Assembly: GCF_902459735.1 (NCBI RefSeq)
Contig: NZ_CABPRV010000001.1
Location: 558,001-622,000, forward strand
Length of the DNA stretch: 64,000 bases
Direction: 5' to 3'
Origin: Pandoraea capi
Lineage (GTDB): Bacteria; Pseudomonadota; Gammaproteobacteria; Burkholderiales; Burkholderiaceae
Below the pieces are notes generated by a model. The model did not search any database, had not been told where the DNA came from, and saw only the letters and a list, made by a program, of their open reading frames with translations. Below, one piece after another: positions 31,895 through 41,018 of the stretch (the first letter of the stretch is position 1; each line of letters opens with the position of its first letter). A program made the translations under genes and the position numbers.

Positions 31895-33430
31895 GTGCGC
31901 CCCCCGAGGTTTGCCGCGCGACAGCGCGCGGCCAGCCATGCGCCTGCCTTGCGCACCCGTTCTGCGAGCGCCGTCGTCTGCACGATGGCGTTCTCGGCCT
32001 TCATTGCGTTCATGGGCCACGCCGCACCCGCCGGCGCCACCGACCTGCTCCATCTCTACAGCGAAGCGCAAAATCGCGACGCCCTGATTGCCAGCGCTCG
32101 GTCGGCCTACCTCGCCAACCTCGAAGCGTTGCCGCAAGCGCGTGCCGCCCTGCTGCCGCAAGTCACCGCGCGCTGGGGGTCCGTCAATACGCACTACGGC
32201 TCGGGCAACATCTCGAACACATTTGGCAGCAGCGGCTACAGTCTGGCGTTGACGCAGCCCCTCTTCCACTGGGATAGCTGGCAGTCGTATCAGCAAGGAA
32301 AGCTGACGGTCGCGAGCGCCGAAGCGGCATTCGCACAAGCGCAGCAGGATCTGATTCTGCGCGTGGCGACTGCCTACTTCGACGTGCTCGCCGCACAGGA
32401 CGATCTCGCGCTCGCCGGCACGCACAAGCAGGCCATTGCCGAGCAACTGGCGTCCGCGAAGCGCAACTTTGAAGTCGGCAACGCGACCATCGTCGACGCC
32501 AACGAAGCACAGGCGAGCTTCGATCAGGCCACCGCGCAGGAAATCGCCGCGCAGAATACGCTCGACGTACGCCGCGCGGCGTTCGCTCGCATCGTGGGGC
32601 ATCAGGTCGGCTCGCTCGCCACGTTGCGCGCAGGTTCCACGCTGCCGTCGCCCGAACCGAACAACGTCGCCGACTGGGTCACGCAGGCCGAGCAGTCCAA
32701 TTACGGCGTGCAGTTGCAAGCGCTCACGCTGGAGATTGCGCGACGCGAGACGTCCAAAGCCAAGTCGGGCTACATGCCGTCGGTCGATCTGGTCGCGGCC
32801 GGCGCGCACTCGAACGTCGGTAACGCCAACAGCCTGCTCACTTCCGCGATGTCGAGTCCGTCGAGTCAGGGAACGGGGCCGAGTTCTGCCGGGCAGATCG
32901 GCATTCAGATCAGTATCCCGATCTTCTCGGGCGGCTCGGTGCAGAGCAAGATGCGCCAGACGCTCGCGCTCGAAGACAAGGCGCAGAGTGATCTGGACGA
33001 TGCGCGACGGCTCGCCGTGCTCGGTGCACGCACGTCGTATCTCGGCGTGTCGAGCGGGCTGGCGCAGGTCAAGGCGCTGGAAGCGGCCGAGCAATCGGCG
33101 CAATCGTCAGTCGCGTCGAACAAGCTCGGCTATCAGGTCGGCATTCGTATCAACGCCGACGTGCTCAACGCCGAAGACAAACTGTTCACCACCCGACGCG
33201 ATCTCGCCAAGGCACGCTACAGCACGCTGCTCTCCAGTCTGCAACTGAAGGCCAGCGCCGCCACGCTCGTGGATACCGATTTGCAGTTGCTCAACGCGCT
33301 GCTCACGGAGAACCCGGACGCCTCCGCCGCCATGGCAGGCGCGCGTGGCGAGGCGACACCAGCCAACGCCGGTGCGGGATTGCCGGAACGCGGCGTGCGC
33401 CCCGGGACGACAGCACCGCTGCGCCGCTGA
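31895..33430 (+). CDS. TolC-family outer-membrane channel protein
   Basis: The 511-residue protein is the outer-membrane exit duct for type I secretion and tripartite efflux pumps. An extended basic N-terminus precedes a signal segment ending near GHAAPAGA; the mature part has the two tandem OEP repeats, seen as LYSEAQNRDALIASARSAYLAN with LPQARAALLPQVTA and again as ALTLEIARRETSKAKSGYMPSVDLVA, with IPIFSGGSVQSKMRQT in the second half. GTG 31895 is used because ATG 31985 would leave no positively charged signal start. It is followed by a strong terminator. Confidence 0.93.
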   Translation: MRPPRFAARQRAASHAPALRTRSASAVVCTMAFSAFIAFMGHAAPAGATDLLHLYSEAQNRDALIASARSAYLANLEALPQARAALLPQVTARWGSVNTHYGSGNISNTFGSSGYSLALTQPLFHWDSWQSYQQGKLTVASAEAAFAQAQQDLILRVATAYFDVLAAQDDLALAGTHKQAIAEQLASAKRNFEVGNATIVDANEAQASFDQATAQEIAAQNTLDVRRAAFARIVGHQVGSLATLRAGSTLPSPEPNNVADWVTQAEQSNYGVQLQALTLEIARRETSKAKSGYMPSVDLVAAGAHSNVGNANSLLTSAMSSPSSQGTGPSSAGQIGIQISIPIFSGGSVQSKMRQTLALEDKAQSDLDDARRLAVLGARTSYLGVSSGLAQVKALEAAEQSAQSSVASNKLGYQVGIRINADVLNAEDKLFTTRRDLAKARYSTLLSSLQLKASAATLVDTDLQLLNALLTENPDASAAMAGARGEATPANAGAGLPERGVRPGTTAPLRR

Positions 33431-33477
33431 CGGTCGCACTGGCCCGGCGACGCTCTCCCCGTCATCCGCACGCCGAC

Positions 33478-33519
33478 AAAAAAGCCTCGCATCGCCATTG
33501 CGGCATGCGAGGCTTTTTT
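33478..33519. terminator. Bidirectional terminator between tolC-type gene and waaA
   Basis: AAAAAAGCCTCGCAT and ATGCGAGGCTTTTTT form a nine-bp G/C-containing stem flanked by A and T runs, between convergent genes. Confidence 0.9.
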
Positions 33520-33554
33520 GATGCGCCGACGCCCGATGTGGCGTCGGCAAGGCA

Positions 33555-34868
33555 TCACTCCTGCGGCACGACGATGCGTGCGGTATCGAGCCAGCGTCCG
33601 AGTGCGGTGACGGTGCGCGCCGTCGCCCCCTGATGCTGCTTCGCGAACAACAACGCCGCCGTACGCATCGCGAGTCGCTTGTCGTCGTGGATCAGCAATT
33701 CGGCGATGGTCGACGCGAGCTCGCCGGCATCGCTCACCCGGCGTGCCGCCCCTGCCGCCAGCGCATTGTCGCTGGCTTGCGTGAAATTGAACATGTGCGG
33801 ACCGAAGACGACGGGGGTTCCCGCCGCACAGGCTTCGATCAGGTTCTGACCGCCCAACGGCAGCAGACTGCCGCCGATGAACGCCACGTCGACCGCCGAG
33901 AAGTAAGCCGCCATCTCGCCCATCGAATCGCCAAGCACGACATCGACATCGGCGGGCAACGGCGTGTCGTCGTCCGGCCAGACACTGCGTCGCACATAGT
34001 TCAGACGCACCTTCTCCAGCATTGCGGCCACTTCGTCGAACCGCTGCGGGTGACGGGGCACCAGCACCAGCAACGAACGGCGACCCACGTCGGAAGCTGC
34101 GGAGAGCATCGCGCGCGCCTGAAGCACGAGCGCTTCCTCGCCGTCACGCGTACTGGCCGCGAGCCACACCTTGCGCTCGCCGAAGCGTTCGCGCCAGCGC
34201 GCGCCCAACGCGAGCAGCGCGGGCGGCGGCGTCATGTCGAACTTGAGGTTGCCCATCACGTCGACGTCGCTCGCCCCCAGCATGCGCAGGCGTTCGGCAT
34301 CGGCATCGCTTTGCGCCAGCACGCGGCTGAACCCGCCGAAGACAGGTCGCGCCGCTCCGCCAAAGCGCGCGGCACGGCGAAACGAACGCGCCGACATGCG
34401 GGCATTGGTCAGCACCAGCGGTACGCCGTCTTCCTGACACGTGAAGATGAGATTCGGCCAGACTTCCGTCTCCATCACGACACCCACGCTCGGCCGCCAG
34501 TGCTTCAGGAAACGCCGGATCGGACCGACCATGTCGTAGGGCAGATAGCAACGCAGCACGCGATCGCCGAACAGGCTCTCGCCTGTGGCGCGGCCCGTCG
34601 GCGTCATGTGCGTGAGCAGCACGCCGTGCGCAGGATAGCGTTCGAGCAGCGCGTCGATGAGCGGCTGCGCGGCGCGCGTCTCACCGACAGAGACGGCGTG
34701 CACCCAGATGAGCGGTCGGCCGGTGTAGGGCGGCGTGCGGTAGAAGCCGAAGCGCTCCCCGATGTGACGGCGATAGCCTGGCTCGAAGCGGCCGCGCCAC
34801 CACAGACGAATCACCGCCAGCGGTGCGACGATCCACCAGAGCGCGCGATAGACGAGACGCAGCAACAT
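33555..34868 (-). CDS. waaA: Kdo transferase (3-deoxy-D-manno-octulosonic acid transferase)
   Basis: The 437-residue, inner-membrane-anchored GT30 enzyme adds Kdo to lipid A precursor. The N-terminal hydrophobic anchor and RPLIWVHAVSVGETRAAQPLI segment, the METEVWPNLI motif and GGSLLPLGGQNLIEACAAGTPVVFGPH are the hallmarks of WaaA. It is the third gene of waaC-kdoO-waaA; its ATG is contiguous with the kdoO stop codon. Confidence 0.97.
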   Translation of the reverse strand: MLLRLVYRALWWIVAPLAVIRLWWRGRFEPGYRRHIGERFGFYRTPPYTGRPLIWVHAVSVGETRAAQPLIDALLERYPAHGVLLTHMTPTGRATGESLFGDRVLRCYLPYDMVGPIRRFLKHWRPSVGVVMETEVWPNLIFTCQEDGVPLVLTNARMSARSFRRAARFGGAARPVFGGFSRVLAQSDADAERLRMLGASDVDVMGNLKFDMTPPPALLALGARWRERFGERKVWLAASTRDGEEALVLQARAMLSAASDVGRRSLLVLVPRHPQRFDEVAAMLEKVRLNYVRRSVWPDDDTPLPADVDVVLGDSMGEMAAYFSAVDVAFIGGSLLPLGGQNLIEACAAGTPVVFGPHMFNFTQASDNALAAGAARRVSDAGELASTIAELLIHDDKRLAMRTAALLFAKQHQGATARTVTALGRWLDTARIVVPQE

Positions 34869-35804
34869 TCAGATCAGCGCCCGATGCGTGAGACGTTGCA
34901 GGACAGCCAGCGGCGAGCATTCAGGATGCACCATCGCTTCGGCCGGCAGGAAGAAGGTCTGCTCCATCATGAACTGCCCCGACATCACGGCGTGCGACGT
35001 CTGGTCCGAGAAGCAGATCCACACGCTACCCGGCGGGAACGGCATGGTCTGCTGACCAGCGTCGCGCTGATACTCCATATCGGCCTTCATGCCGTCGTGC
35101 AGATGCAGCATGATGTGGTCGTAACCACTGCGCGGACGCTTGGTGATGCCCACGGCATTTTGCAGCCACGCCGAACCCGGCCATTGCGTCGGGACCTTCG
35201 GCAAGAAGCGCTTCGCCACATCCTCGAACGGCTCGCCCACACGCCACACGCGCGGTTGCCCGGCCGGATTGATGTTGGTGAACACGCGCAGAATGCGCTC
35301 ACCGTAATTCGGCCGCGACGGGAAGGCATCGACATGCAGACGGCTGTCGTCCTTGCGCCACGACGTCTGACGCGTCTCGACCTGATGCAGGCGCAGGCTC
35401 GTCGGTGCCGCGCGCAGCTTGCCGCGATACTCCGGCATCAACCCGTCGATCAGACTGCACGCCTGCGTGTAGTAGCGCTTGACCAGTGCGTGCACGGCAC
35501 GCTGTGTGGCGTCGTCGGCGGCCACACCCACGAGCACGTCGGTCTTCGGATCCAGACTGATATTCTTGCGCTTCGGGTCGGCAATGGCCGGGTCGAGCAG
35601 ACGTTGCCCGGCGGCGTCGAGCGCGAAGGCCAGATGCGGAAAGTACAACACCTTGCCCGCTTCGACATCGGCGACCAGCGCCTCGCGCGAGACCGGCAGT
35701 TGTCCGCCCTGCCAGTCGCCGGACGCCACGGTCACGATCTGGCTGCCCTCATCGGTGGCAACCGCCGGGCGAGCCTCGTTTTCCGTATTCACGTGTGGAT
35801 TCAT
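34869..35804 (-). CDS. kdoO: Kdo 3-hydroxylase (KdoO-type dioxygenase)
   Basis: The 311-residue protein belongs to the Fe(II)/O2/2-oxoglutarate-dependent Kdo hydroxylases that convert Kdo to Ko in lipopolysaccharide, known from Burkholderia and Yersinia. The iron site is visible as RLHVDAFPSRPNYG (HxD) with a distal SHAVMSGQ histidine; LPEYRGKLRAAPTSLRLHQVE split by the active site and MLHLHDGMKAD are family blocks. ATG 35804 is preceded by GAGGAGG. It lies between waaC and waaA, one base before the waaA start, fitting modification of the Kdo residue that WaaA installs. Confidence 0.92.
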   Translation of the reverse strand: MNPHVNTENEARPAVATDEGSQIVTVASGDWQGGQLPVSREALVADVEAGKVLYFPHLAFALDAAGQRLLDPAIADPKRKNISLDPKTDVLVGVAADDATQRAVHALVKRYYTQACSLIDGLMPEYRGKLRAAPTSLRLHQVETRQTSWRKDDSRLHVDAFPSRPNYGERILRVFTNINPAGQPRVWRVGEPFEDVAKRFLPKVPTQWPGSAWLQNAVGITKRPRSGYDHIMLHLHDGMKADMEYQRDAGQQTMPFPPGSVWICFSDQTSHAVMSGQFMMEQTFFLPAEAMVHPECSPLAVLQRLTHRALI

Positions 35805-35809
35805 GCGAG

Positions 35810-36820
35810 TCAGTCCTCCTCGGACGCGGCGGCGCCAGCCGTTACCGGCGCAAGCGATGGCGCCAGCTCGCGCACGGCATCGCGCACTTGCGCGAGCGTC
35901 GGCTTGTGTTCGGCGTCGCCGAGATTGACGATGCGCGGCGACCAGAATCCCCCGGTACGCCACGCGGTGCTGAAATTGTATAGCTCGATGGTGGGACGGT
36001 TCAGCGCTGCGGCAATATGTACCAAACCGGTATCCACACCAACGGTGATCGCCCCGCGATCGATGAGGCCGACGACCTGCGACAGGTTCATCTTCGGCGG
36101 CACCCACGCCGCATCGCCCAGCGCCGCCGCCAGTCGCAGCGACACGTCACGCTCGGCGGCGCTGCCCCACGGCAGCACGATCAGGAAACCCTGTGACGCC
36201 AGATCGCGTCCCAGCGCGATCCAGTCGTCTTCCGGCCAGGTCTTGTCGTCGCGCGACGTCGCGTGCACGAACACCGCATACGGACGATCGGGGCACTGGC
36301 TGTGGTCCGCCCGCTCGGTCGCAATGCCGAAGTCGATCTCGCCCGGCACCTTGAAGCCCAGCGCCTGCGCCACGAGCAAACGCGAGCGCGTGACCACGTG
36401 CGTGTGCGGTTCGATGCGCACCATATGCTGGTACAGATACCGCACCGGCCACTCGTAACTGGCGCCTTCGGTGCGATTACCCAGTCCCCAGACGGCGCCG
36501 CGTGCGGTGCGCGCGATCCAGCCGGTCTTGACCAGACCTTGCGTGTCGATCACGTAGTCGTAAGGGGTTTCGCGCAGGGCACGGCGAAATGTGCCGATTT
36601 CCTGCCAGGTACGCGCGGCGAACGGCTGTTTGCGCCAGCGGCGTAGGGCAAAGGGAATGACCCGGCGCACACCGCGCACGAGTTTGACGAGGTCGACGAA
36701 TCCCTCTTCCACGACCCAGTCGATCTGGGCATCGGGGTACTGGCGCAGGATGTCCTGCACCACGGGCATGTTATGGACGACGTCGCCGAGCGACGAGACT
36801 TTGACGATCAGAACCTGCAA
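35810..36820 (-). CDS. waaC: Lipopolysaccharide heptosyltransferase I
   Basis: The 336-residue GT9 enzyme adds the first heptose to Kdo in the inner core. It starts MQVLIVKVSSLGDVVHNMP, the canonical WaaC N-terminus, and has VVEEGFVDLV, DYVIDTQGLVKTGWIA and the ADP-heptose site VGVDTGLVHIAAALNRPTIELY. It is the first gene of the waaC-kdoO-waaA operon; 5 bp separate it from kdoO. Confidence 0.97.
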   Translation of the reverse strand: MQVLIVKVSSLGDVVHNMPVVQDILRQYPDAQIDWVVEEGFVDLVKLVRGVRRVIPFALRRWRKQPFAARTWQEIGTFRRALRETPYDYVIDTQGLVKTGWIARTARGAVWGLGNRTEGASYEWPVRYLYQHMVRIEPHTHVVTRSRLLVAQALGFKVPGEIDFGIATERADHSQCPDRPYAVFVHATSRDDKTWPEDDWIALGRDLASQGFLIVLPWGSAAERDVSLRLAAALGDAAWVPPKMNLSQVVGLIDRGAITVGVDTGLVHIAAALNRPTIELYNFSTAWRTGGFWSPRIVNLGDAEHKPTLAQVRDAVRELAPSLAPVTAGAAASEED

Positions 36821-36922
36821 CCGAACGCCCCGGCGGTTCGGCCGGGCCTCGTGAGCAAAACCGCGATTTTACCCCGACCCGGCCTGCCGATCATGATTGT
36901 CCTCGTCGTCCGGCGGACGGCC

Positions 36923-38320
36923 TCAGAACGGCAGCTTGGCGTCCGGCTTGACGGCCAGGATGGCGCGGCGGAAATCGTCCTGAATGCGCTTGATCGCCGC
37001 ATCGCTGTCGGCCTCGAAACGCAGCACGACGACTGGCGTGGTGTTCGACGAACGCGCCAGTCCGAAACCGTCAGGGTACTCGACACGCACGCCATCGATC
37101 TTGACGACGTCCTGTGCGCCCTCGAATTTGGCCGTCTCGCGCAGCTTGTCGATCAGCGCGAAGTTCTCGCCTTCGGCCAGCGGAATCTGCAACTCCGGCG
37201 TCGAGATCGAATTCGGCAGGGCGTTGAGCACTGCGCTCGGATCGGCCGACTTCGACAGGATTTCGAGCAGACGTGCGCCCGTGTACAGGCCGTCGTCGAA
37301 ACCGTACCAACGGTCCTTGAAGAACACGTGGCCGCTCATCTCACCTGCTAGCGGTGCGCCGGTTTCCTTGAGCTTGGCCTTGACCAGCGAGTGGCCCGTC
37401 TTCCACATGAGCGGCTCGCCGCCATGCTGCCGCACCCAGCTCGCGAGATTACGCGTGCACTTCACGTCGTAGATGATTTTCTCGCCCGGATTGCGGCTCA
37501 GCACCTCGGCGGCGAAGAGCATCAACTGGCGGTCCGGATAGATGATCTGGCCGTCCTTGGTGACCACGCCGAGACGATCGCCGTCGCCGTCGAACGCCAG
37601 ACCGATTTCCGCGTCCGTCGTTTGCAGCGTGCGAATCAGGTCCTGAAGGTTTTCCGGATGGGCCGGGTCCGGATGGTGATTCGGGAAGGTGCCGTCGACG
37701 TCGCAGAACAGTTCGATGACTTCACAGCCGAGCGCGTGGAACAGCGCGGGTGCGTAGGCGCCTGCGACACCATTGCCGCAGTCCACGACGATCTTCATCG
37801 GACGCGCCAGATGCACGTCGTTGGCGATACGCGAGCGATACGATTCGCCGATCTCGTCAGCGGTGTAGGTGCCCTGCCCGGTCTCGAAGTCCTGTGCCTC
37901 GATCAGCTTGGCGAGGCCCTGAATCGCGTCGCCATAGATGGCGCGGCCGCGCAGGACCATCTTGAAACCGTTGTAGTCCGGGGGGTTGTGGCTGCCCGTG
38001 ACCATGATGCCGGAGTCGACGACGCGGCCATGCAGCGTCACGTTCGTCGCGAAATACACCATCGGCGTGACGACGACGCCGATATCGACCACATCGACGC
38101 CCGCTGCGCGCAGGCCGTCGGCCAATGCGCCGACCAGTTCCGGACCAGAGAGGCGACCGTCGCGGCCGACGACGACGGCATTGCCGCCCTCGCGACGCAG
38201 TGCGGTGCCGAAGGCGCGTCCGATCAGATGCGCGACGTTGGCATCCAGCGTCTTGCCGACGATGCCGCGAATGTCGTATGCCTTGAAAATCGCAGGCGAA
38301 ACTTGCGTGGTTTGCGTCAT
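36923..38320 (-). CDS. manB: Phosphomannomutase/phosphoglucomutase
   Basis: The 465-residue alpha-D-phosphohexomutase interconverts hexose 6- and 1-phosphates for nucleotide-sugar synthesis. FKAYDIRGIVG begins domain 1; the phosphoserine loop is VTGSHNPPDYNGFKM; the Mg site is AFDGDGDRLG; the sugar-binding loop is GEMSGHVFF; and the phosphate-binding loop RSSNTTPVVVLRFEA ends domain 4. This is the AlgC/ManB type with dual substrate use. ATG 38320 starts the conserved part. It lies divergent from the flippase gene and supplies the adjacent polysaccharide genes. Confidence 0.94.
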   Translation of the reverse strand: MTQTTQVSPAIFKAYDIRGIVGKTLDANVAHLIGRAFGTALRREGGNAVVVGRDGRLSGPELVGALADGLRAAGVDVVDIGVVVTPMVYFATNVTLHGRVVDSGIMVTGSHNPPDYNGFKMVLRGRAIYGDAIQGLAKLIEAQDFETGQGTYTADEIGESYRSRIANDVHLARPMKIVVDCGNGVAGAYAPALFHALGCEVIELFCDVDGTFPNHHPDPAHPENLQDLIRTLQTTDAEIGLAFDGDGDRLGVVTKDGQIIYPDRQLMLFAAEVLSRNPGEKIIYDVKCTRNLASWVRQHGGEPLMWKTGHSLVKAKLKETGAPLAGEMSGHVFFKDRWYGFDDGLYTGARLLEILSKSADPSAVLNALPNSISTPELQIPLAEGENFALIDKLRETAKFEGAQDVVKIDGVRVEYPDGFGLARSSNTTPVVVLRFEADSDAAIKRIQDDFRRAILAVKPDAKLPF

Positions 38321-38647
38321 GGGAAAGCGTCTCTCGGAAACGAGGGGGAGATTTTGGCTTGAAAAGTGCAAAGCCCGAAAAATGCAAGGACGTGCAAGGA
38401 CGCCACAAACATCGAATCCCGGCGGGAAGCCCGGCCGGGAGCGGCTGCATTACGTTAAAATTATACGGGACTTCGCCGCACTGCGGCATTTCCCCAAACC
38501 CTTGTCAGCCTGCGCCTACATTCGCCTGAAGCGTCGTCATCCGACGAATGGCACAAGCCCCGACAGCCCGGTTTCGTGTCACCCCGCACCGGCCTCACCA
38601 GGCCGGTTTTGCTTATCTTGAGAACGAGTGAGACGCGCGAGCGCCGC

Positions 38648-39874
38648 ATGCCCTACCGAACGTACCGGACCATCTTCCGCAACATCCTCTGGATGCTGAC
38701 CGAGCGCGGCGCGCAGATCGCCGGCGGCATCGCGGTCTCCGGCCTGCTCGCCCGCAGTCTCGGCGCCGCACAGTTCGGCCTGTTTCAGTACGCGCAATCG
38801 CTCGTCTTCCTCGCGGCCTCGCTCACGTTGCTGTGCGGCAGCGAAGTCGTGGTACCGCGTCTTGTCGGCAAACCGGAAGGCGAACAACGCACGGTCATCG
38901 CGCACGCGTTCGTGCTGCGTCTGGCGGCCGCAGCGGTCGCTTATACGATCCTCACGATTTACGTCGTCGGATTCGCCGAATCGAATCTGGTGGCCGTAAC
39001 ACTCTGGCTCGGCGTCGCCCTCTGGTTCCGCGAACCCTCGGGCATCGTGATCGCCTGGCTGCAAGCGCGCACCTTCAACCGGCCCAGCGTGACGGCCAAC
39101 CTCTGCGGTCTCGGCGTGAAGCTCGCGCTCGTCGGCGTGCTGTTCGTCACGCATGCGGACGTGACGGCCTTCGCCGTCGTCTACGCCGTCGAGGCCGTCG
39201 TCGCCGCTGCGCTGCTCGTACGCTATTACCTCAAGCATTCGCCGAAGACGCCGATCGTCTGGCGTCGCTCGCTGCTGCTCGAACTGCTCACCAGCGGCGC
39301 CACGTTCTGGGGCGGGTTGATGCTCATGATTCTGTTCAAGCGCATCGATCAGCTCGTGCTCAAACCGATCATTCCGCTGGCCGAACTCGGCGCCTACGCC
39401 GCCGCCATGCAGATCACGGAAAATTTCGTGCTCGTGGCGCCGATCATCGCGAATTCGCTCGCCCCGCAACTCATCTTTCAGACGACGGACAACGCGACGG
39501 CCCGCCGTAACACCGTGCGCGCCGTATGGCTGATGGTCGCCGCAGGGGCGAGTCTGGCCGTGCCGATCGCCTTGCTCGCGCCGTGGATCGTCCATCTGAT
39601 CTATGGTGCAGGCTTCGCCGAATCGGCGCAGATCCTGCGCGTCTCTGCGTTGATGGGGATTCTCGTGTTCGCCGACGCCGCACTGAACCTCACGCTCATC
39701 CGGCGCGGCGCCGGGCGATGGGTCATCGCGAAATGGCTGTGCGCCGCCGTGGTCGCGTTCGTGGTCGTGCGCAGCCTGGCGCCGCAGCTCGGCGCGTTCG
39801 CCGGGGCGCTGGGCTATGGCGCGGGCTATGCCGCAGCACTTGTGCTCGGCGTATGGCTCCTGCGACGGGACTGA
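38648..39874 (+). CDS. Wzx-like flippase / polysaccharide biosynthesis membrane protein
   Basis: The 408-residue protein of the MATE-like polysaccharide-export superfamily has about 12 predicted helices. The N-terminal RNILWMLTERGAQIAGGIAVSGLLARSLG and QFGLFQYAQS are typical of O-antigen flippases. It probably moves undecaprenyl-linked oligosaccharide across the inner membrane. It is the first of a plus-strand run of four closely spaced glycan genes (gap of 4 bp to the next). ATG 38648 starts the conserved helix. Confidence 0.9.
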   Translation: MPYRTYRTIFRNILWMLTERGAQIAGGIAVSGLLARSLGAAQFGLFQYAQSLVFLAASLTLLCGSEVVVPRLVGKPEGEQRTVIAHAFVLRLAAAAVAYTILTIYVVGFAESNLVAVTLWLGVALWFREPSGIVIAWLQARTFNRPSVTANLCGLGVKLALVGVLFVTHADVTAFAVVYAVEAVVAAALLVRYYLKHSPKTPIVWRRSLLLELLTSGATFWGGLMLMILFKRIDQLVLKPIIPLAELGAYAAAMQITENFVLVAPIIANSLAPQLIFQTTDNATARRNTVRAVWLMVAAGASLAVPIALLAPWIVHLIYGAGFAESAQILRVSALMGILVFADAALNLTLIRRGAGRWVIAKWLCAAVVAFVVVRSLAPQLGAFAGALGYGAGYAAALVLGVWLLRRD

Positions 39875-39878
39875 CACG

Positions 39879-41018
39879 ATGACACCCATCGATTCGCTCA
39901 AGTCGCCGGACGGCACCCGCACCCTCTGCCTGTTCACCGGCACGCTCGCGGCCTTTGCCGGTGCAGAACGCGCGACCGCCACGCTCGCCAATGCCCTCGC
40001 CGCGCGCGGACATCGCGTGCACGTGCTGTCGCTGTGGGGCAATGCGCCCGTCTTCCCGCTATCGCCCGCCGTTTCGCACCACGCGATGTTTGCCGAGCGG
40101 GTCGCGTTCAAACATCACTACCTGTCGATCGTGTGTCAGGTCAGGCGCTATGTGCGCGAGCATGGCGTCGAGGTCATGGTGGACGTCGATCCGATGCTCG
40201 CGCTCTACACCGTGCCGGCCACGTTCGGCCTGCCGATCCGACGCATCGCCTGGGAACACAGCACCTACGCGAGCGACCTCGGCCGTCGTGCCCGTCGATG
40301 GGCGCGTGCGCTCGCGGCGCGTCGCTACGACGCCGTCGTCGTGCTCACCGACGCCGACCGCCATGCCTGGCAAGCGCATCATCCCCGCGCCCGCGCGCAA
40401 TTCGTCACGCTCCCGAATCCCCTCGGCATCCCGATGCCGGAGGCCGCCCCCGAACATGGCGACGAACGCTGCGTGCTGGCTGTCGGTCGTCTCGTGCCGG
40501 AGAAGGGTTTCGACCGGTTGATCGACGCATGGGCGCGTATCGCGCACGACGCGGCGGGCTGGCAAGTACGCATCGTCGGCGACGGCCCGCTGCGCGACGC
40601 ACTGCTCACGCAGGCGCGCGACGCGGGCGTTGCCGACTCGGTGCAGGTGTTGCCCGCCGTGGCCGATATCGGGCAGCACTACGCGACGGCATCGATCTAC
40701 TGCCTGCCGTCGCGACGCGAGAGCTTCGGCCTCGTGCTGATCGAAGCGAAGGCCTATGCGCTGCCCATCGTGGCCTATGCCGCCGATGCCGGACCGCGCG
40801 CCCTGCTGCATCACGAGACCGACAGTCTCGTCGTGCAGGACGGCGATATTCCCTCGCTGGCCGACGCACTGCACCGGTTGATGGGCGACGCGGCACTGCG
40901 CCGTCGACTGGGACTGGCGGGATACGCGCACGCGCAGGACTTCCGCGCAGATGCCATCGCGGCACGCTGGGAAGCCTTGTGGCAAGACGCCGGACGCCCC
41001 TTCGCGGAGGCGCGATGA
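39879..41018 (+). CDS. GT4-family glycosyltransferase A
   Basis: The 379-residue retaining glycosyltransferase has a GT-B fold: N-terminal LCLFTGTLAAFAGAERATATLANALAARGH, the C-domain start LAVGRLVPEKGFDRLIDAW, the donor-site segment VRIVGDGPLRDALL and SRRESFGLVLIEAKAYALPIVAYAADAGP with the ExxxxxxxE motif. Donor and acceptor cannot be predicted. It overlaps the next gene by ATGA, so translation is coupled. Confidence 0.93.
   Translation: MTPIDSLKSPDGTRTLCLFTGTLAAFAGAERATATLANALAARGHRVHVLSLWGNAPVFPLSPAVSHHAMFAERVAFKHHYLSIVCQVRRYVREHGVEVMVDVDPMLALYTVPATFGLPIRRIAWEHSTYASDLGRRARRWARALAARRYDAVVVLTDADRHAWQAHHPRARAQFVTLPNPLGIPMPEAAPEHGDERCVLAVGRLVPEKGFDRLIDAWARIAHDAAGWQVRIVGDGPLRDALLTQARDAGVADSVQVLPAVADIGQHYATASIYCLPSRRESFGLVLIEAKAYALPIVAYAADAGPRALLHHETDSLVVQDGDIPSLADALHRLMGDAALRRRLGLAGYAHAQDFRADAIAARWEALWQDAGRPFAEAR

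Noticed and set aside
33633-36458. 941-codon plus-strand frame across waaA, kdoO and waaC
   Set aside because: It spans three real minus-strand genes and has no family features; an antisense artefact.
38579-40111. Long minus-strand frame (510 codons) opposite the flippase gene
   Set aside because: It is rich in Arg/His/Asp, lacks any domain and mirrors a well-supported membrane-protein gene on the plus strand; a codon-bias shadow in high-G+C DNA.
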